A stretch of DNA of 31,678 bases, taken from positions 1-31,678 of the forward strand of contig CAZWZH010000231.1 in NCBI GenBank assembly GCA_964638775.1, read 5' to 3'. Each line of letters opens with the position of its first letter. The first letter of the stretch is position 1. This document shows positions 23,788 to 31,678 of this stretch, piece after piece. The DNA comes from Azophilus sp964638775 (GTDB taxonomy: Bacteria; Pseudomonadota; Gammaproteobacteria; Pseudomonadales; Azotimanducaceae). The translations under genes were made by a program, and so were the position numbers. Under the pieces are notes generated by a model. It was not told the DNA's origin and did not search any database. It saw only the letters and a list, made by a program, of their open reading frames with translations.

Positions 23788-26700
23788 TGGCAGCCCAACC
23801 ACGACGCCTCCCGGATGGGGGCCGCATTGATCGCAGCCGCCTGCTCGACTTCTCGTTCGATGGCCGTGTCCTGCAGGGTTACGCCGGCGACACGCTGGCA
23901 TCGGCGCTGCTCGCGAACAGCGTCGATGTCGTAGCCCGCAGCTTCAAGTACGGGCGGCCGCGCGGCATCGTGGGACACGGGCCGGAAGAGCCCAACGCCA
24001 TCCTGCATCTCGGACGCGGGGCCCGCAGCATCCCGAACTTGCGGGCCACGGAGGTGGAGCTCTTCGACGGACTTGAGGCAACGTCCACCCGTTCCGGTCT
24101 GCAACGCCTGTTCAGCGCTTTCGGCAGGTTCCTGCCGGCCGGCTTCTACTACAAGACCTTCATGCAGCCGCCGCGCCTGTGGATGACCTGGGAGCGCCTG
24201 CTGCGCCGGGCGGCCGGGTTCGGCGAAGCGCCGGCAGGGCGCGACCCCGACACCTACGACAAGATGAATCATCACTGCGACGTGCTGGTGGTCGGCGCGG
24301 GTCCCGCCGGCCTCGCCGCCGCCCTCGAAACCGCCCGCTCCGGCGCCCGCACACTCGTCGCCGACGAGGGGCAGGAGCTCGGCGGCAGCCTCTTGGCCGA
24401 GACACTGAACGTCGCCGGCGGCAGCGGCTCGGACTGGGTGGAAGACGCCGTCACCGAACTCTCTTCCTGCCCCGACGTGACCCTCCTGGCCCGCGCCACC
24501 GTGAGCGGCTACTACGACCACAATTTCTTCACCATACTCGAGCGGCGCACCGATCACCTGGGACGCGCGAACGGCGGCGGTTCGCGCCAACGCCTGCATC
24601 GCGTCCGGGCCAGGCAGGTGGTGCTCGCGACCGGCGCCATCGAACGTCCCCTGGTGTTCGCCAACAACGATCTGCCCGGCGTCATGCTGGCATCGTCGGT
24701 CGCAACCTACGTCAATCGGTATGCCGTTGCGCCCGGCGACAGGCTGGTGCTGTTCACGACCAACGACGGCGCCTACCGAACGGCCTTGGACTGGCAGCGG
24801 GTGGGACGCGAAGTGGTTGCAGTCGTCGATGCGCGGCAGCATCCCGACGGCACCCAGGTACAGGCGGCGATGGATGCGGGCATCGACGTGATCGCCGGCC
24901 ATGGAGTAATCGAAGCCTCAGGACGCGGCCGGGTCCGCTGCGCCGCCATCGCGCCGCTGGACGACGGGGGCGACGCCCTGACCGGCCCGTCAGGGCGACT
25001 CGAATGCGATCTCATCGCAGTATCCGGAGGCTGGAGTCCCACCCTGCATCTCGGTTCCCAGACCGGCGTCAGGCCCCGGTGGAGCGACACGGCGGGTGCA
25101 TTCCTGCCCGGCGACCTGGGCGAGCGCGCCGTATGCGCCGGCGCAGTCACAGGCAAACGATCGCTGCGGAAATGCATCGAGGAAGGCGCATCCGCAGGCG
25201 CGCTGGCCGCGTCGCGCGCCGGCTTTGGCGATGGTGAGGGCACGCTGCAGGTACCGGATACAGGGGAGTCGCCCGAGTCCTCGCCCCTGGCCCTGTACCT
25301 CCTGCCCCACCGGAAGCCGGTGAGCCGGGCGCCGAAGCAGTTCGTCGATCTGCAAACGGACGTCACCGCGGCGGACATCGAGCTTGCCGCCCGCGAAGGC
25401 TACACATCGGTCGAGCACGTGAAACGCTATACGGCGCTGGGTTTCGGCACCGACCAGGGCAAGCTCGGCAACGTCAACGGCGTCGCCATACTGGCCCGGG
25501 CGCTGGGACAGGATATCGCCGCCACCGGCACGACCATGTTCCGCCCCGCCTACACGCCGATGACCTTCGGCGCGGCCGCCGGAAGGGACACCGGCGGCAT
25601 GTTCGACGCCGAACGCCACACGCCCATGCACGCCTGGCACGAGGCGCAGGGCGCCATTTGGGAGGACGTGGGCCGCTGGAAACGCCCGTATTACTATCCG
25701 CGATCCGGCGAGACCATGCAGCAGGCGGTCAACCGCGAGTGCCTCGCCGTCCGAGACGGTGTTGCGATCTTCGACGCGTCGACGCTCGGCAAGATCGACA
25801 TCCAGGGACCGGACTCGGCGGTATTCCTCGACCGCGTCTATACCACCGGTTTCAGGAGGCTCGGCGTCGGCAGGTGCCGATACGGCCTCATGCTGCACGA
25901 GAACGGGTACATCTTCGACGACGGCGTGACCGCGCGCATGGCGGAGAACCGCTACCTGATGCACACCACCACCGGCAACGCGGAGGCGGTATACGCGTGG
26001 CTGGAATTCTGGCGGCAGACCGAGTGGCCCGAACTCGACGTGCATCTCACCTCGGTGACCGACCACTGGGCCACGGCGGCGGTGGTCGGCCCGAAATCCC
26101 GCGACGTGCTGCGAAAGCTGTGCACGGATATCGACTTCGACGGCGACGCCTTCCGTTTCATGGATGTGCGCGAAGGCCGCGTTGCGGACGTCCCCGCGCG
26201 GGTATTCAGGATCAGCTTCAGCGGCGAACTCTCGTTCGAGGTGAACGTCCCCGCCAACCGCGGCCGCGAGCTCTGGGATGCACTGATCGAGGCCGGGACG
26301 GAATTCGACATCACCCCCTACGGCACCGAGGCCATGCACGTGCTGCGCGCCGAAAAGGGATTCATCATCGTCGGGCAGGACACCGACGGTTCCGTGACGC
26401 CGGCGGACGTCGGCATGGACTGGGCGGTGCGCCGCAACAAGGCGTACGGCTTCCTCGGCGACCGTTCGCTGACGCTGGCCGATCACCTGCGCGAGGACCG
26501 GTTCCAGCTCGTGGGTCTCGCCACAGCGGATCCCAAGATGGTACTGCCCGAAGGAGCGCAACTCGTCGAAGAACCCGGACACTCTACGCCTGTCGCTATG
26601 GAGGGACACGTCACGTCCAGCTACCACAGCGCGCGGCTGTCGCGCTCCATTGCGCTCGCGATGTTGAAGCGCGGCAGCAAGCGCACGGGGCAGATCCTCT

Positions 26701-26789
26701 ACGCCCCGCTGGCGAACGGGCAGATAGTGTCCGCCACCGTCGTCAGCCCCGTTTTCTACGACCCCGAGGGAGCGCGCCAGAATGTCTGA
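23787..26789 (+). CDS. soxA: Sarcosine oxidase, alpha subunit
   Basis: A 1000-residue large subunit that binds NAD+ and tetrahydrofolate. The N-terminal Fer2_4-type domain holds DFSFDGRVLQGYAGDTLASALLAN (21-44) and SFKYGRPRGIVGHG. The dinucleotide domain begins with VLVVGAGPAGLAAALETA (166-183). From about residue 590 the C-terminal GCV_T-like domain carries the folate-binding half (GMFDAERHTPMHAWHEAQGA, TTLGK-like STLGKIDIQGPD, EKGFIIVGQDTDG). Folate receives the sarcosine methyl carbon here. The length equals that of known SoxA proteins. The gene overlaps soxG by eight bases. Confidence 0.95.
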   Translation: MAAQPRRLPDGGRIDRSRLLDFSFDGRVLQGYAGDTLASALLANSVDVVARSFKYGRPRGIVGHGPEEPNAILHLGRGARSIPNLRATEVELFDGLEATSTRSGLQRLFSAFGRFLPAGFYYKTFMQPPRLWMTWERLLRRAAGFGEAPAGRDPDTYDKMNHHCDVLVVGAGPAGLAAALETARSGARTLVADEGQELGGSLLAETLNVAGGSGSDWVEDAVTELSSCPDVTLLARATVSGYYDHNFFTILERRTDHLGRANGGGSRQRLHRVRARQVVLATGAIERPLVFANNDLPGVMLASSVATYVNRYAVAPGDRLVLFTTNDGAYRTALDWQRVGREVVAVVDARQHPDGTQVQAAMDAGIDVIAGHGVIEASGRGRVRCAAIAPLDDGGDALTGPSGRLECDLIAVSGGWSPTLHLGSQTGVRPRWSDTAGAFLPGDLGERAVCAGAVTGKRSLRKCIEEGASAGALAASRAGFGDGEGTLQVPDTGESPESSPLALYLLPHRKPVSRAPKQFVDLQTDVTAADIELAAREGYTSVEHVKRYTALGFGTDQGKLGNVNGVAILARALGQDIAATGTTMFRPAYTPMTFGAAAGRDTGGMFDAERHTPMHAWHEAQGAIWEDVGRWKRPYYYPRSGETMQQAVNRECLAVRDGVAIFDASTLGKIDIQGPDSAVFLDRVYTTGFRRLGVGRCRYGLMLHENGYIFDDGVTARMAENRYLMHTTTGNAEAVYAWLEFWRQTEWPELDVHLTSVTDHWATAAVVGPKSRDVLRKLCTDIDFDGDAFRFMDVREGRVADVPARVFRISFSGELSFEVNVPANRGRELWDALIEAGTEFDITPYGTEAMHVLRAEKGFIIVGQDTDGSVTPADVGMDWAVRRNKAYGFLGDRSLTLADHLREDRFQLVGLATADPKMVLPEGAQLVEEPGHSTPVAMEGHVTSSYHSARLSRSIALAMLKRGSKRTGQILYAPLANGQIVSATVVSPVFYDPEGARQNV

Positions 26790-27330
26790 AGTACGCGGCG
26801 TGGAATGGCGCGAAATCCCCGGACGGGGATGTCTGAATCTCCGGGGCAACGCGGACGACCCGACTTTTCTCGACGCGGTCCGGACTGCGGCGAGCGTGAC
26901 CCTGCCGACGGAACCGCGGACCTGGAACACGGGATTGGAGTCCATCGCTTTTTGGTTGGGGCCGGACGAGTGGCTGCTGGTCGTGCCGGACGGCGACCAG
27001 CCGAGACTGGAGCGTCAATTGCGAGACGCGGCGCGGGGCCCGCACTCCGTCGTGGACGTGAGCGGTGGCTTCATGCACGTCAATCTCCGGGGCGAAGACG
27101 CCGGCAAGGTGCTGCAGAAATCGAGTCCCTATGACTTTCACCCCCGCAATTTCCCCCCGGGGCGTTGCGTGCAGACGGTGTTCGCGCAAGCCACCGCGCT
27201 GGTTGCCGCCAATGAGAGCGACAGCTTCGACCTCGTGTTTCAACGCAGTTACGCGCATTACCTGGCGCGCTGGATCGCCGACGCGGCCGAGGAATACGGG
27301 TTTGCGGTGCGTCATGTGGCGGATCCATAG
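26782..27330 (+). CDS. soxG: Sarcosine oxidase, gamma subunit
   Basis: A 182-residue gamma subunit of sarcosine oxidase with the usual folate-domain-like fold. WLGPDEWLLVVPDGD, VVDVSGGFMHVNLRGEDA, KSSPYDFHPRNFPPGRCVQTVFA and the C-terminal RSYAHYLARWIADAAEEYG are family segments. It lacks flavin and serves in assembly and folate-channel formation. Its start lies inside the soxA end (eight-base overlap), completing the canonical soxBDAG order. The usual additional folate genes (glyA, purU) are not in this operon. It ends 14 bases from the convergent Rieske gene. Confidence 0.93.
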   Translation: MSEVRGVEWREIPGRGCLNLRGNADDPTFLDAVRTAASVTLPTEPRTWNTGLESIAFWLGPDEWLLVVPDGDQPRLERQLRDAARGPHSVVDVSGGFMHVNLRGEDAGKVLQKSSPYDFHPRNFPPGRCVQTVFAQATALVAANESDSFDLVFQRSYAHYLARWIADAAEEYGFAVRHVADP

Positions 27331-27344
27331 GGTATCCGTCCGAT

Positions 27345-28415
27345 CTACATTTGCGGTTTGTGCTCCGAATGAACCGCCGGCGGTTCGACGCCGTTGAGCC
27401 GCCAGTTGAGATAGTGGTCGAAATCCGCCACGACCCGCTCGACCGGTAGGAGCTGCCCCGGAGCGAAGTCGCCCGAGAAACCGCGCTGGATGCGCTCGCA
27501 GATCGCCTTGTCCTCCTTGAGGAAGTCCGGCCGCGTATCGCCGGCTCCAATGGCCCAGTTGAACCAGTTGCCGAGTCCGCCGAGCACACCGCCATCCCCC
27601 CGCGAGGCGACGCCGGTGCGGACGGCGCAACGGTCCACGCCGGCGGGATGCACGGCCTGCCAGACAAGGCTGTCCTTCGCGAAGACGCCGACGAAGCCCG
27701 GCGGCAGGCTGATCAGGAGATAGTCGTCCTCGTCCTTGTACGCACCACCTGTGGCGGTCGCGCGGGCGGAGCCCGCGACGTAGTACACGCCCCTCGTGGG
27801 CGTGTACGGCTCAAGGGTCGTCGGGTGAACCTTGAACAGGTGGTAGCTCTCCATCGCGTTGGTGATCGCGACCTTCCAGTTGCAATTCCACACATCCGCG
27901 GTCTGCCAATCGGACTGATGGCGCAACCTGTCGATGCCGCGTGTGGCGACATGGGGTTCGACTGCCGCGAAGCGCTCCGAGAGCGGCTCCACCTGTTGGC
28001 AGAGACTCACGAACACCAGTCCGTGCCAAGACTCCACCCGATACTTGGGGAGGCAATGGGATGACCTGTCGAGCATCTCGCGCGGCCCGAACGGCACGCC
28101 GATCAGGCGGCCAGCGTCGTCGTACGTCCAGGCATGGTATGGGCACTGGATCCGCTCCGCGTTGATGCGCTCCTCGACGAGCAGCGTGCCCCGATGCGCG
28201 CACAGGTTGGATAGCGCCGCCAGCTCGCCCGACTGGTTGCGCAACAGGAGCACGGGCTGGTCCCCGACCAGGACGGGAAGCTGGTCGCCGGGCGCACCGA
28301 GGGCGTCTTCCGTCGTCGCGAACACCCAGTCGCCGCGCCAGATGCGCTCCTTCTCGGCCGCCAGCCATGCCGGATCGCGGTACGCGACCGCCGGCAGCGC
28401 GCGCAGGGGATCCAT
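27345..28415 (-). CDS. Rieske non-haem iron oxygenase alpha subunit, probable quaternary-ammonium (betaine-type) demethylase
   Basis: A 356-residue oxygenase component. The Rieske 2Fe-2S site is CAHRG (Cys72, His74) plus CPYHAW (Cys91, His94). The mononuclear iron site is NWKVAITNAMESYHLFKVH, with His192 and His197, and the third ligand is likely in LKEDKAICERIQRG. The residue three before His192, which passes electrons between Rieske and iron centres, is Glu189 rather than the usual Asp. Glu is typical of carnitine and glycine-betaine monooxygenases (CntA/GbcA type). No reductase gene is next to it. It is convergent with the sarcosine oxidase operon, whose substrate is two demethylations below betaine. 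The ATG at 28415 fits family length, but its ribosome site is weak. Confidence 0.85.
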   Translation of the reverse strand: MDPLRALPAVAYRDPAWLAAEKERIWRGDWVFATTEDALGAPGDQLPVLVGDQPVLLLRNQSGELAALSNLCAHRGTLLVEERINAERIQCPYHAWTYDDAGRLIGVPFGPREMLDRSSHCLPKYRVESWHGLVFVSLCQQVEPLSERFAAVEPHVATRGIDRLRHQSDWQTADVWNCNWKVAITNAMESYHLFKVHPTTLEPYTPTRGVYYVAGSARATATGGAYKDEDDYLLISLPPGFVGVFAKDSLVWQAVHPAGVDRCAVRTGVASRGDGGVLGGLGNWFNWAIGAGDTRPDFLKEDKAICERIQRGFSGDFAPGQLLPVERVVADFDHYLNWRLNGVEPPAVHSEHKPQM

Positions 28416-28437
28416 GCCAGGAATCAATGGACGGGCC

Positions 28438-28752
28438 TTACTTGAGTGGGTTGCGCCATTCCAAACCGTCGAAGCGGGCAAAGTCGCCGTCGGCCGAACA
28501 TAGAACGAGTCCATGCTCGATGGCCAGCGCTGCAAGATGGGCGTCGGGCACGAGATTCGCCCGCCCTTCAGTGCTCGCCACAAGGGGCGCCAGTATCTCC
28601 TGGTGGCGCTCCGTCGGAAGGGGAACCCAAACGGACTCCTCGGCGAGCCATGACTCCACTTGCCGCCATGCGGCGGATACCGAAGCAGGTCTGTCGAATA
28701 TGCGCGGATTGCTGACGAGCCGAACGAAAGCCAGCAGACTGGGCTTCCTCAT
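28438..28752 (-). pseudogene. N-terminally truncated VapC-like PIN-domain toxin
   Basis: The 104-residue reading shows the C-terminal two thirds of a PIN toxin: LLAFVRLVSNPRIFDRPASV, NLVPDAHLAALAIEHGLVLCSADGDFARFDGLEWRNPL. The acidic residues of PDAHLAALA and SADGDF are kept. The first 35 residues or so, with the catalytic Asp near the start (usual xxDxN), are missing, because the frame closes at a stop shortly upstream. No VapB antitoxin is seen. It is probably an inactive remnant. It ends 22 bases before the Rieske gene on the same strand. Confidence 0.65.
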
Positions 28753-28904
28753 CGAAAAAAGTTCCCGGCTGTTGGGGTAGGTTTCGGCCTGTTACCGGCA
28801 GATTTGCGAACCAGCGGCAATACCGTATCCGGGGTTCGGATCGCGCCATGAAGATGCGACCCATCCGAATGCACAGGTCCCGCCCAATGTCCCCGCGAGA
28901 ACGA

Positions 28905-28930
28905 GGAGGTCCTTGATCCGAATGACCTCC
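28905..28930 (-). terminator. Inverted repeat after the autotransporter gene, possible terminator
   Basis: A perfect 7-bp inverted repeat, GGAGGTC and GACCTCC, is separated by 12 bases and starts about ten bases past the stop of the minus-strand autotransporter gene. No T-run follows, so a factor-independent terminator is doubtful. It may be an RNA-stabilising 3' hairpin instead. The rest of 28753-28940 holds nothing I can support. Confidence 0.3.
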
Positions 28931-28940
28931 GCGACCGGGT

Positions 28941-31678
28941 CTACCAGCGTGCCCTGATCTCGACCCCCGCCCCGCGCTCGGGCGCCGCGCCCATGCCCTC
29001 GCGACGGGTCAGCATCAGGCCCAGAGAGAGGTCCGGACCGCCCGCCTCCGGCGCGGGCTCGAGGCGCCAGCCGACCCTATAGTCGCGCGACTGGGCGGCC
29101 AGCCCGCAGCCGAGCGTCGGGGTGCCGACGAAGCGGCCCCGGAAGGCGGACAAGCCCCAGCCCGCCTCCGCCGTCCAGCGGCTCTCCGCGATGCCGCCGC
29201 CGGCCCGCCGCGCCAGCGGGTCGGACGCGAACATGGCCTCCAGCCCGCCCGACGCCATGCCGCCGTAGTCCCGGCGCAGCGCCAGCGACGGGCCGCGTCC
29301 GGCGGCTTCGCCGGGCCGGTAGGTCAGCGCCGCGGAGAAGCCCATGTCGTCGAATTCGCTCGACTCGTGCGCGAGCAGCGCGCGGCCCGCCAGATCGAGC
29401 GCGATCCCCAGGCGCGGGTCCGCCCAGGCCAGGCCGCCGCCGAGTTCGACGCCGAAGCCCTCGTCGGCGTCGCCGCCGTCGCGGCGGACGCCGGTTTCGA
29501 CCTTCGGCGTCAGCGTGCCGCCCCCCAGCGCCATCGCCCAGCTTCCCTCGATGCCGAGCCGGAGCCGCGTCGTGTCCGCTCGGGCCTGCGCGAGGCCGCG
29601 CGCCCGCCCGGACCGGGTGCTCGTCCAGAGCGCGTCGGAAACGAGCGCCAGCGCCAGTCCGCCGCCGATCGGCGCGAGCAGTTCGCTCCGCCCGCCGAGC
29701 GCCGCCATGCGCCAGCCGATGTCCGCCCGCATGGGGACGACCGTCGGACCCTTTGAAGGCACACCCATAAACTCCAGCGTCTCCACTGCCGAGTCGGCGT
29801 CCGCGGCAAAGTCCGCGCCGCCCGGAACCACGAAGACCCGGGCGTCCGCATACGGCGCGATGTCCCGCCGGCCCGCGACCGGTCCCGCCAGCGGGGACAC
29901 CGCGAGCTCGCCGCTCCCGTAGCCCGCCGCGCCCCACAGGGTGAGACGCTCCGAGGCGCGCCAGGACGCCCAGGGAATCGCCGCGGTCAGCGTGGACTCG
30001 GCCGCGCCCGAATGCCCCTGCGGATGGTCGTAGTCGCCGCGCCCGACGCTCTGCGCCAGCGCCGCGCCCAGCAGCCAGCGACCGCGCGCGTAGTCCGCGC
30101 CCAGCATCCCGGTGGCGATTTCGCCGTCGATCCGGAGCGACTCGTCCGCGCCGTGGAAGTGGGAGCGGGCGCCGCGCCCCCAGAACGCCAGGGTGCCGCC
30201 GGCGCCGTCGGGCTTCCGGTTGAACGCGAAGGAACCGCCGGCGAGCAGGTCCGCGAGGGTCGATCGCTGGTCCCGGCCATGTGGCCCGCGGGCACCGTAT
30301 ACGCCGTAGCCGCCATGGCCCCCGCCCGCGCCGTGCGGGGCCCGACCGGGCACCGCGAAGCCGCCAGCCGCCGCCGCATGTACGCCCATCGGCGGACCGC
30401 CCGCGCCCGCGGGAAACGCGCCGTTCGACTCCGCCGACGCTCCCGCCGCCGGCCAAGCCCCGCGCGGCTGCGCGCGCGATGCGAAAGCGCCAGCCGACTG
30501 CACACATCCGCCCGCGGGGAGCGAGCGATGCTCGCCGCGGCTGTGTTCGGCGCGAACCTTCGGATCGCTCCGGTCCGACCCGGCACCCGCTTTCGTCGGG
30601 CGACGCGGGGTCGCGGAAACTCCGGCGCGGTCGCTTGGACCGGGCGGGTGCATGGCCGCTTCCGCCGGGCCGTGCGAGAATGCGGGGTCGTCGATACCGT
30701 CGTCCGGCGCGTGCCCGCGCGCGTCCGGATCATGCCGTTCCGCTCGTCCGCCCCGTCTTTCCGCGAACCCGACATCTTCGCAACCTTCCCCCCGCCCGGC
30801 GCCGAGCGGTTGCCCGGCGAAGCTGCCCCGGAACCCCTGCGCGCGCGGCGCCGCAATGCGCTCCGCGATGCCGTCGAGCGCCTGCTCGGCGACCGCCCGG
30901 CCAAAACGGCCCAGCCAAGCGCCGGGGATCGGATCGTCGTTGCGCACCGTGCCGATGGCCTCGCCGTCCGTGACGACGGCGCCCCGCACTCCGCTGGTCA
31001 GGATCCAGAACTGCTCGTCCGGGTCGTCGTGGGAATCGTCCACCGCCCACACCTCGATCGTCCCCCGGCTGGCGCCTTGGGGAATGCGCAGCACGCCGGT
31101 GGTCTCCTCCAGATCCTCCCTCACGATCACCTGGTTGGCGAGTTGCGTCGGCCCGTGGACGGTCGCGTACCAATGCAATTCGACCTTGACAGGAGCGGGC
31201 TTCGTCAGCGTCACCGGGAAGGCGATGTAGCTGCTCTCGGGGCCTTCGCCGTCGGCGATCGACAGGCCCGGTATCCCCTCGTCGTCGGCCACCACCGCGC
31301 TGGCCGCGTTCTTCGTGCCGTGCACCGTGTAGCCGGTCCCGGCGCTGACGGTCACGGTCACCGTCGCCTGCGACGGGGACTCCTCGTCGGTGTCGTCGTG
31401 GGTGGGCACGCTGTAGGTCGCCGTCCTGGCGTTCCTCGCGAGCGTCACGGTCTTCGCGCCCGCGTCCGCCGCGCGCACGAAGGCCGAGCCGCCGGGCTGC
31501 GCGACGACGATGTCGATGACGAGGTTCCACGTGGGCGCGATGTCGGCGCTCAGCCGGAAGCGCAGCGGCTCGCCCTCGAAGGCGGCGCGGTCCGCGGGCT
31601 GCAGGGGCGTGATGCTGTTCTCCGGCAGCGGGTCGTGGGTTTCGTCGGCCGGGACCGAGTCCGACGCGTTGGCGCTGT
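28941..31678 (-). CDS. Surface protein with Calx-beta repeats and C-terminal autotransporter-like beta barrel (5' end outside window)
   Basis: About 912 codons are present and the frame stays open at the right edge, so the N-terminus and signal peptide are missing. The first part contains Calx-beta-like or immunoglobulin-like strands (SYIAFPVTLTKPAPVKVELHW, WAVDDSHDDPDEQFWILT, GTVRNDD). PGAWLGRFGRAVAEQALDGI marks the junction to the translocator. A long low-complexity Gly/Ala/Arg/Pro stretch follows (about residues 280-470). STLADLLAGGSFAF, LAFWGRGARSHFHG and GMLGADYARGRWLLGAALAQS then start the barrel, which ends in the aromatic residue Trp (RARW), as expected for BAM recognition. Its role is probably adhesion or surface display, and the ligand is unknown. 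Confidence 0.8.
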   Translation of the reverse strand, partial: SANASDSVPADETHDPLPENSITPLQPADRAAFEGEPLRFRLSADIAPTWNLVIDIVVAQPGGSAFVRAADAGAKTVTLARNARTATYSVPTHDDTDEESPSQATVTVTVSAGTGYTVHGTKNAASAVVADDEGIPGLSIADGEGPESSYIAFPVTLTKPAPVKVELHWYATVHGPTQLANQVIVREDLEETTGVLRIPQGASRGTIEVWAVDDSHDDPDEQFWILTSGVRGAVVTDGEAIGTVRNDDPIPGAWLGRFGRAVAEQALDGIAERIAAPRAQGFRGSFAGQPLGAGRGEGCEDVGFAERRGGRAERHDPDARGHAPDDGIDDPAFSHGPAEAAMHPPGPSDRAGVSATPRRPTKAGAGSDRSDPKVRAEHSRGEHRSLPAGGCVQSAGAFASRAQPRGAWPAAGASAESNGAFPAGAGGPPMGVHAAAAGGFAVPGRAPHGAGGGHGGYGVYGARGPHGRDQRSTLADLLAGGSFAFNRKPDGAGGTLAFWGRGARSHFHGADESLRIDGEIATGMLGADYARGRWLLGAALAQSVGRGDYDHPQGHSGAAESTLTAAIPWASWRASERLTLWGAAGYGSGELAVSPLAGPVAGRRDIAPYADARVFVVPGGADFAADADSAVETLEFMGVPSKGPTVVPMRADIGWRMAALGGRSELLAPIGGGLALALVSDALWTSTRSGRARGLAQARADTTRLRLGIEGSWAMALGGGTLTPKVETGVRRDGGDADEGFGVELGGGLAWADPRLGIALDLAGRALLAHESSEFDDMGFSAALTYRPGEAAGRGPSLALRRDYGGMASGGLEAMFASDPLARRAGGGIAESRWTAEAGWGLSAFRGRFVGTPTLGCGLAAQSRDYRVGWRLEPAPEAGGPDLSLGLMLTRREGMGAAPERGAGVEIRARW

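Noticed and set aside
24990..26945. 651-codon minus-strand frame within soxA
   Set aside because: It is antisense to the well-conserved sarcosine oxidase alpha subunit and has His/Arg-rich low-information sequence.

Overview
This is a GC-rich, densely packed chromosomal window that looks proteobacterial. The TonB-dependent receptor, the outer-membrane autotransporter barrel and the style of the methylated-amine genes suggest a marine or host-associated gammaproteobacterium, or a related lineage. That placement is inference from protein families, because no rRNA or other phylogenetic marker is present. Most genes serve catabolism of N-methylated compounds, with uptake and aromatic-type oxidation genes between them and a small decayed defence/toxin patch.

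Layout: (1) 1-2226: the start of a dimethylglycine/sarcosine-dehydrogenase-like flavoprotein (minus, runs off the left edge), divergent from a corrinoid (B12-binding) protein. (2) 2278-4580 (minus): a likely operon of carboxymuconolactone-decarboxylase-like protein, PhzS-like FAD monooxygenase and NTF2-like protein. It is divergent from a GMC oxidoreductase and an MFS transporter (4837-7643). (3) 7797-11142: a TonB-dependent receptor and a convergent AraC/PchR-like regulator. (4) 11264-14728: two tandem DUF2817 M14-like zinc hydrolases, a MetE-like zinc methyltransferase homologue and a broken flavoprotein remnant. (5) 14923-18972: a translationally coupled operon of a 40-residue small protein, DUF1638, a 'virulence factor' family protein, methyltetrahydrofolate:corrinoid methyltransferase and a RACo-type corrinoid activator. 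(6) 19017-21300 (minus): an orphan HigA antitoxin, an AlbA/ATPase regulator and a methyltransferase-like fragment. (7) 21507-28415: an HD-domain diiron-oxygenase-like protein divergent from a complete soxBDAG heterotetrameric sarcosine oxidase operon, then a convergent Rieske oxygenase whose active-site motif fits quaternary-ammonium demethylases. (8) 28438-31678: a truncated VapC-like PIN toxin and the C-terminal part of a Calx-beta/autotransporter surface protein.

How it may work together: the Rieske oxygenase (betaine-type N-demethylation), the dimethylglycine-dehydrogenase-like enzyme and sarcosine oxidase form a plausible oxidative route from a quaternary amine down to glycine, delivering C1 units to tetrahydrofolate. 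The corrinoid protein, MeTr and RACo are the core of a second, B12-dependent methyl-transfer route to tetrahydrofolate. No MttB/MtgB-type substrate methyltransferase is visible in the window. The MetE-like protein just upstream of the MeTr operon keeps the zinc ligands of a thiol methyltransferase and is the most interesting candidate for a new partner.
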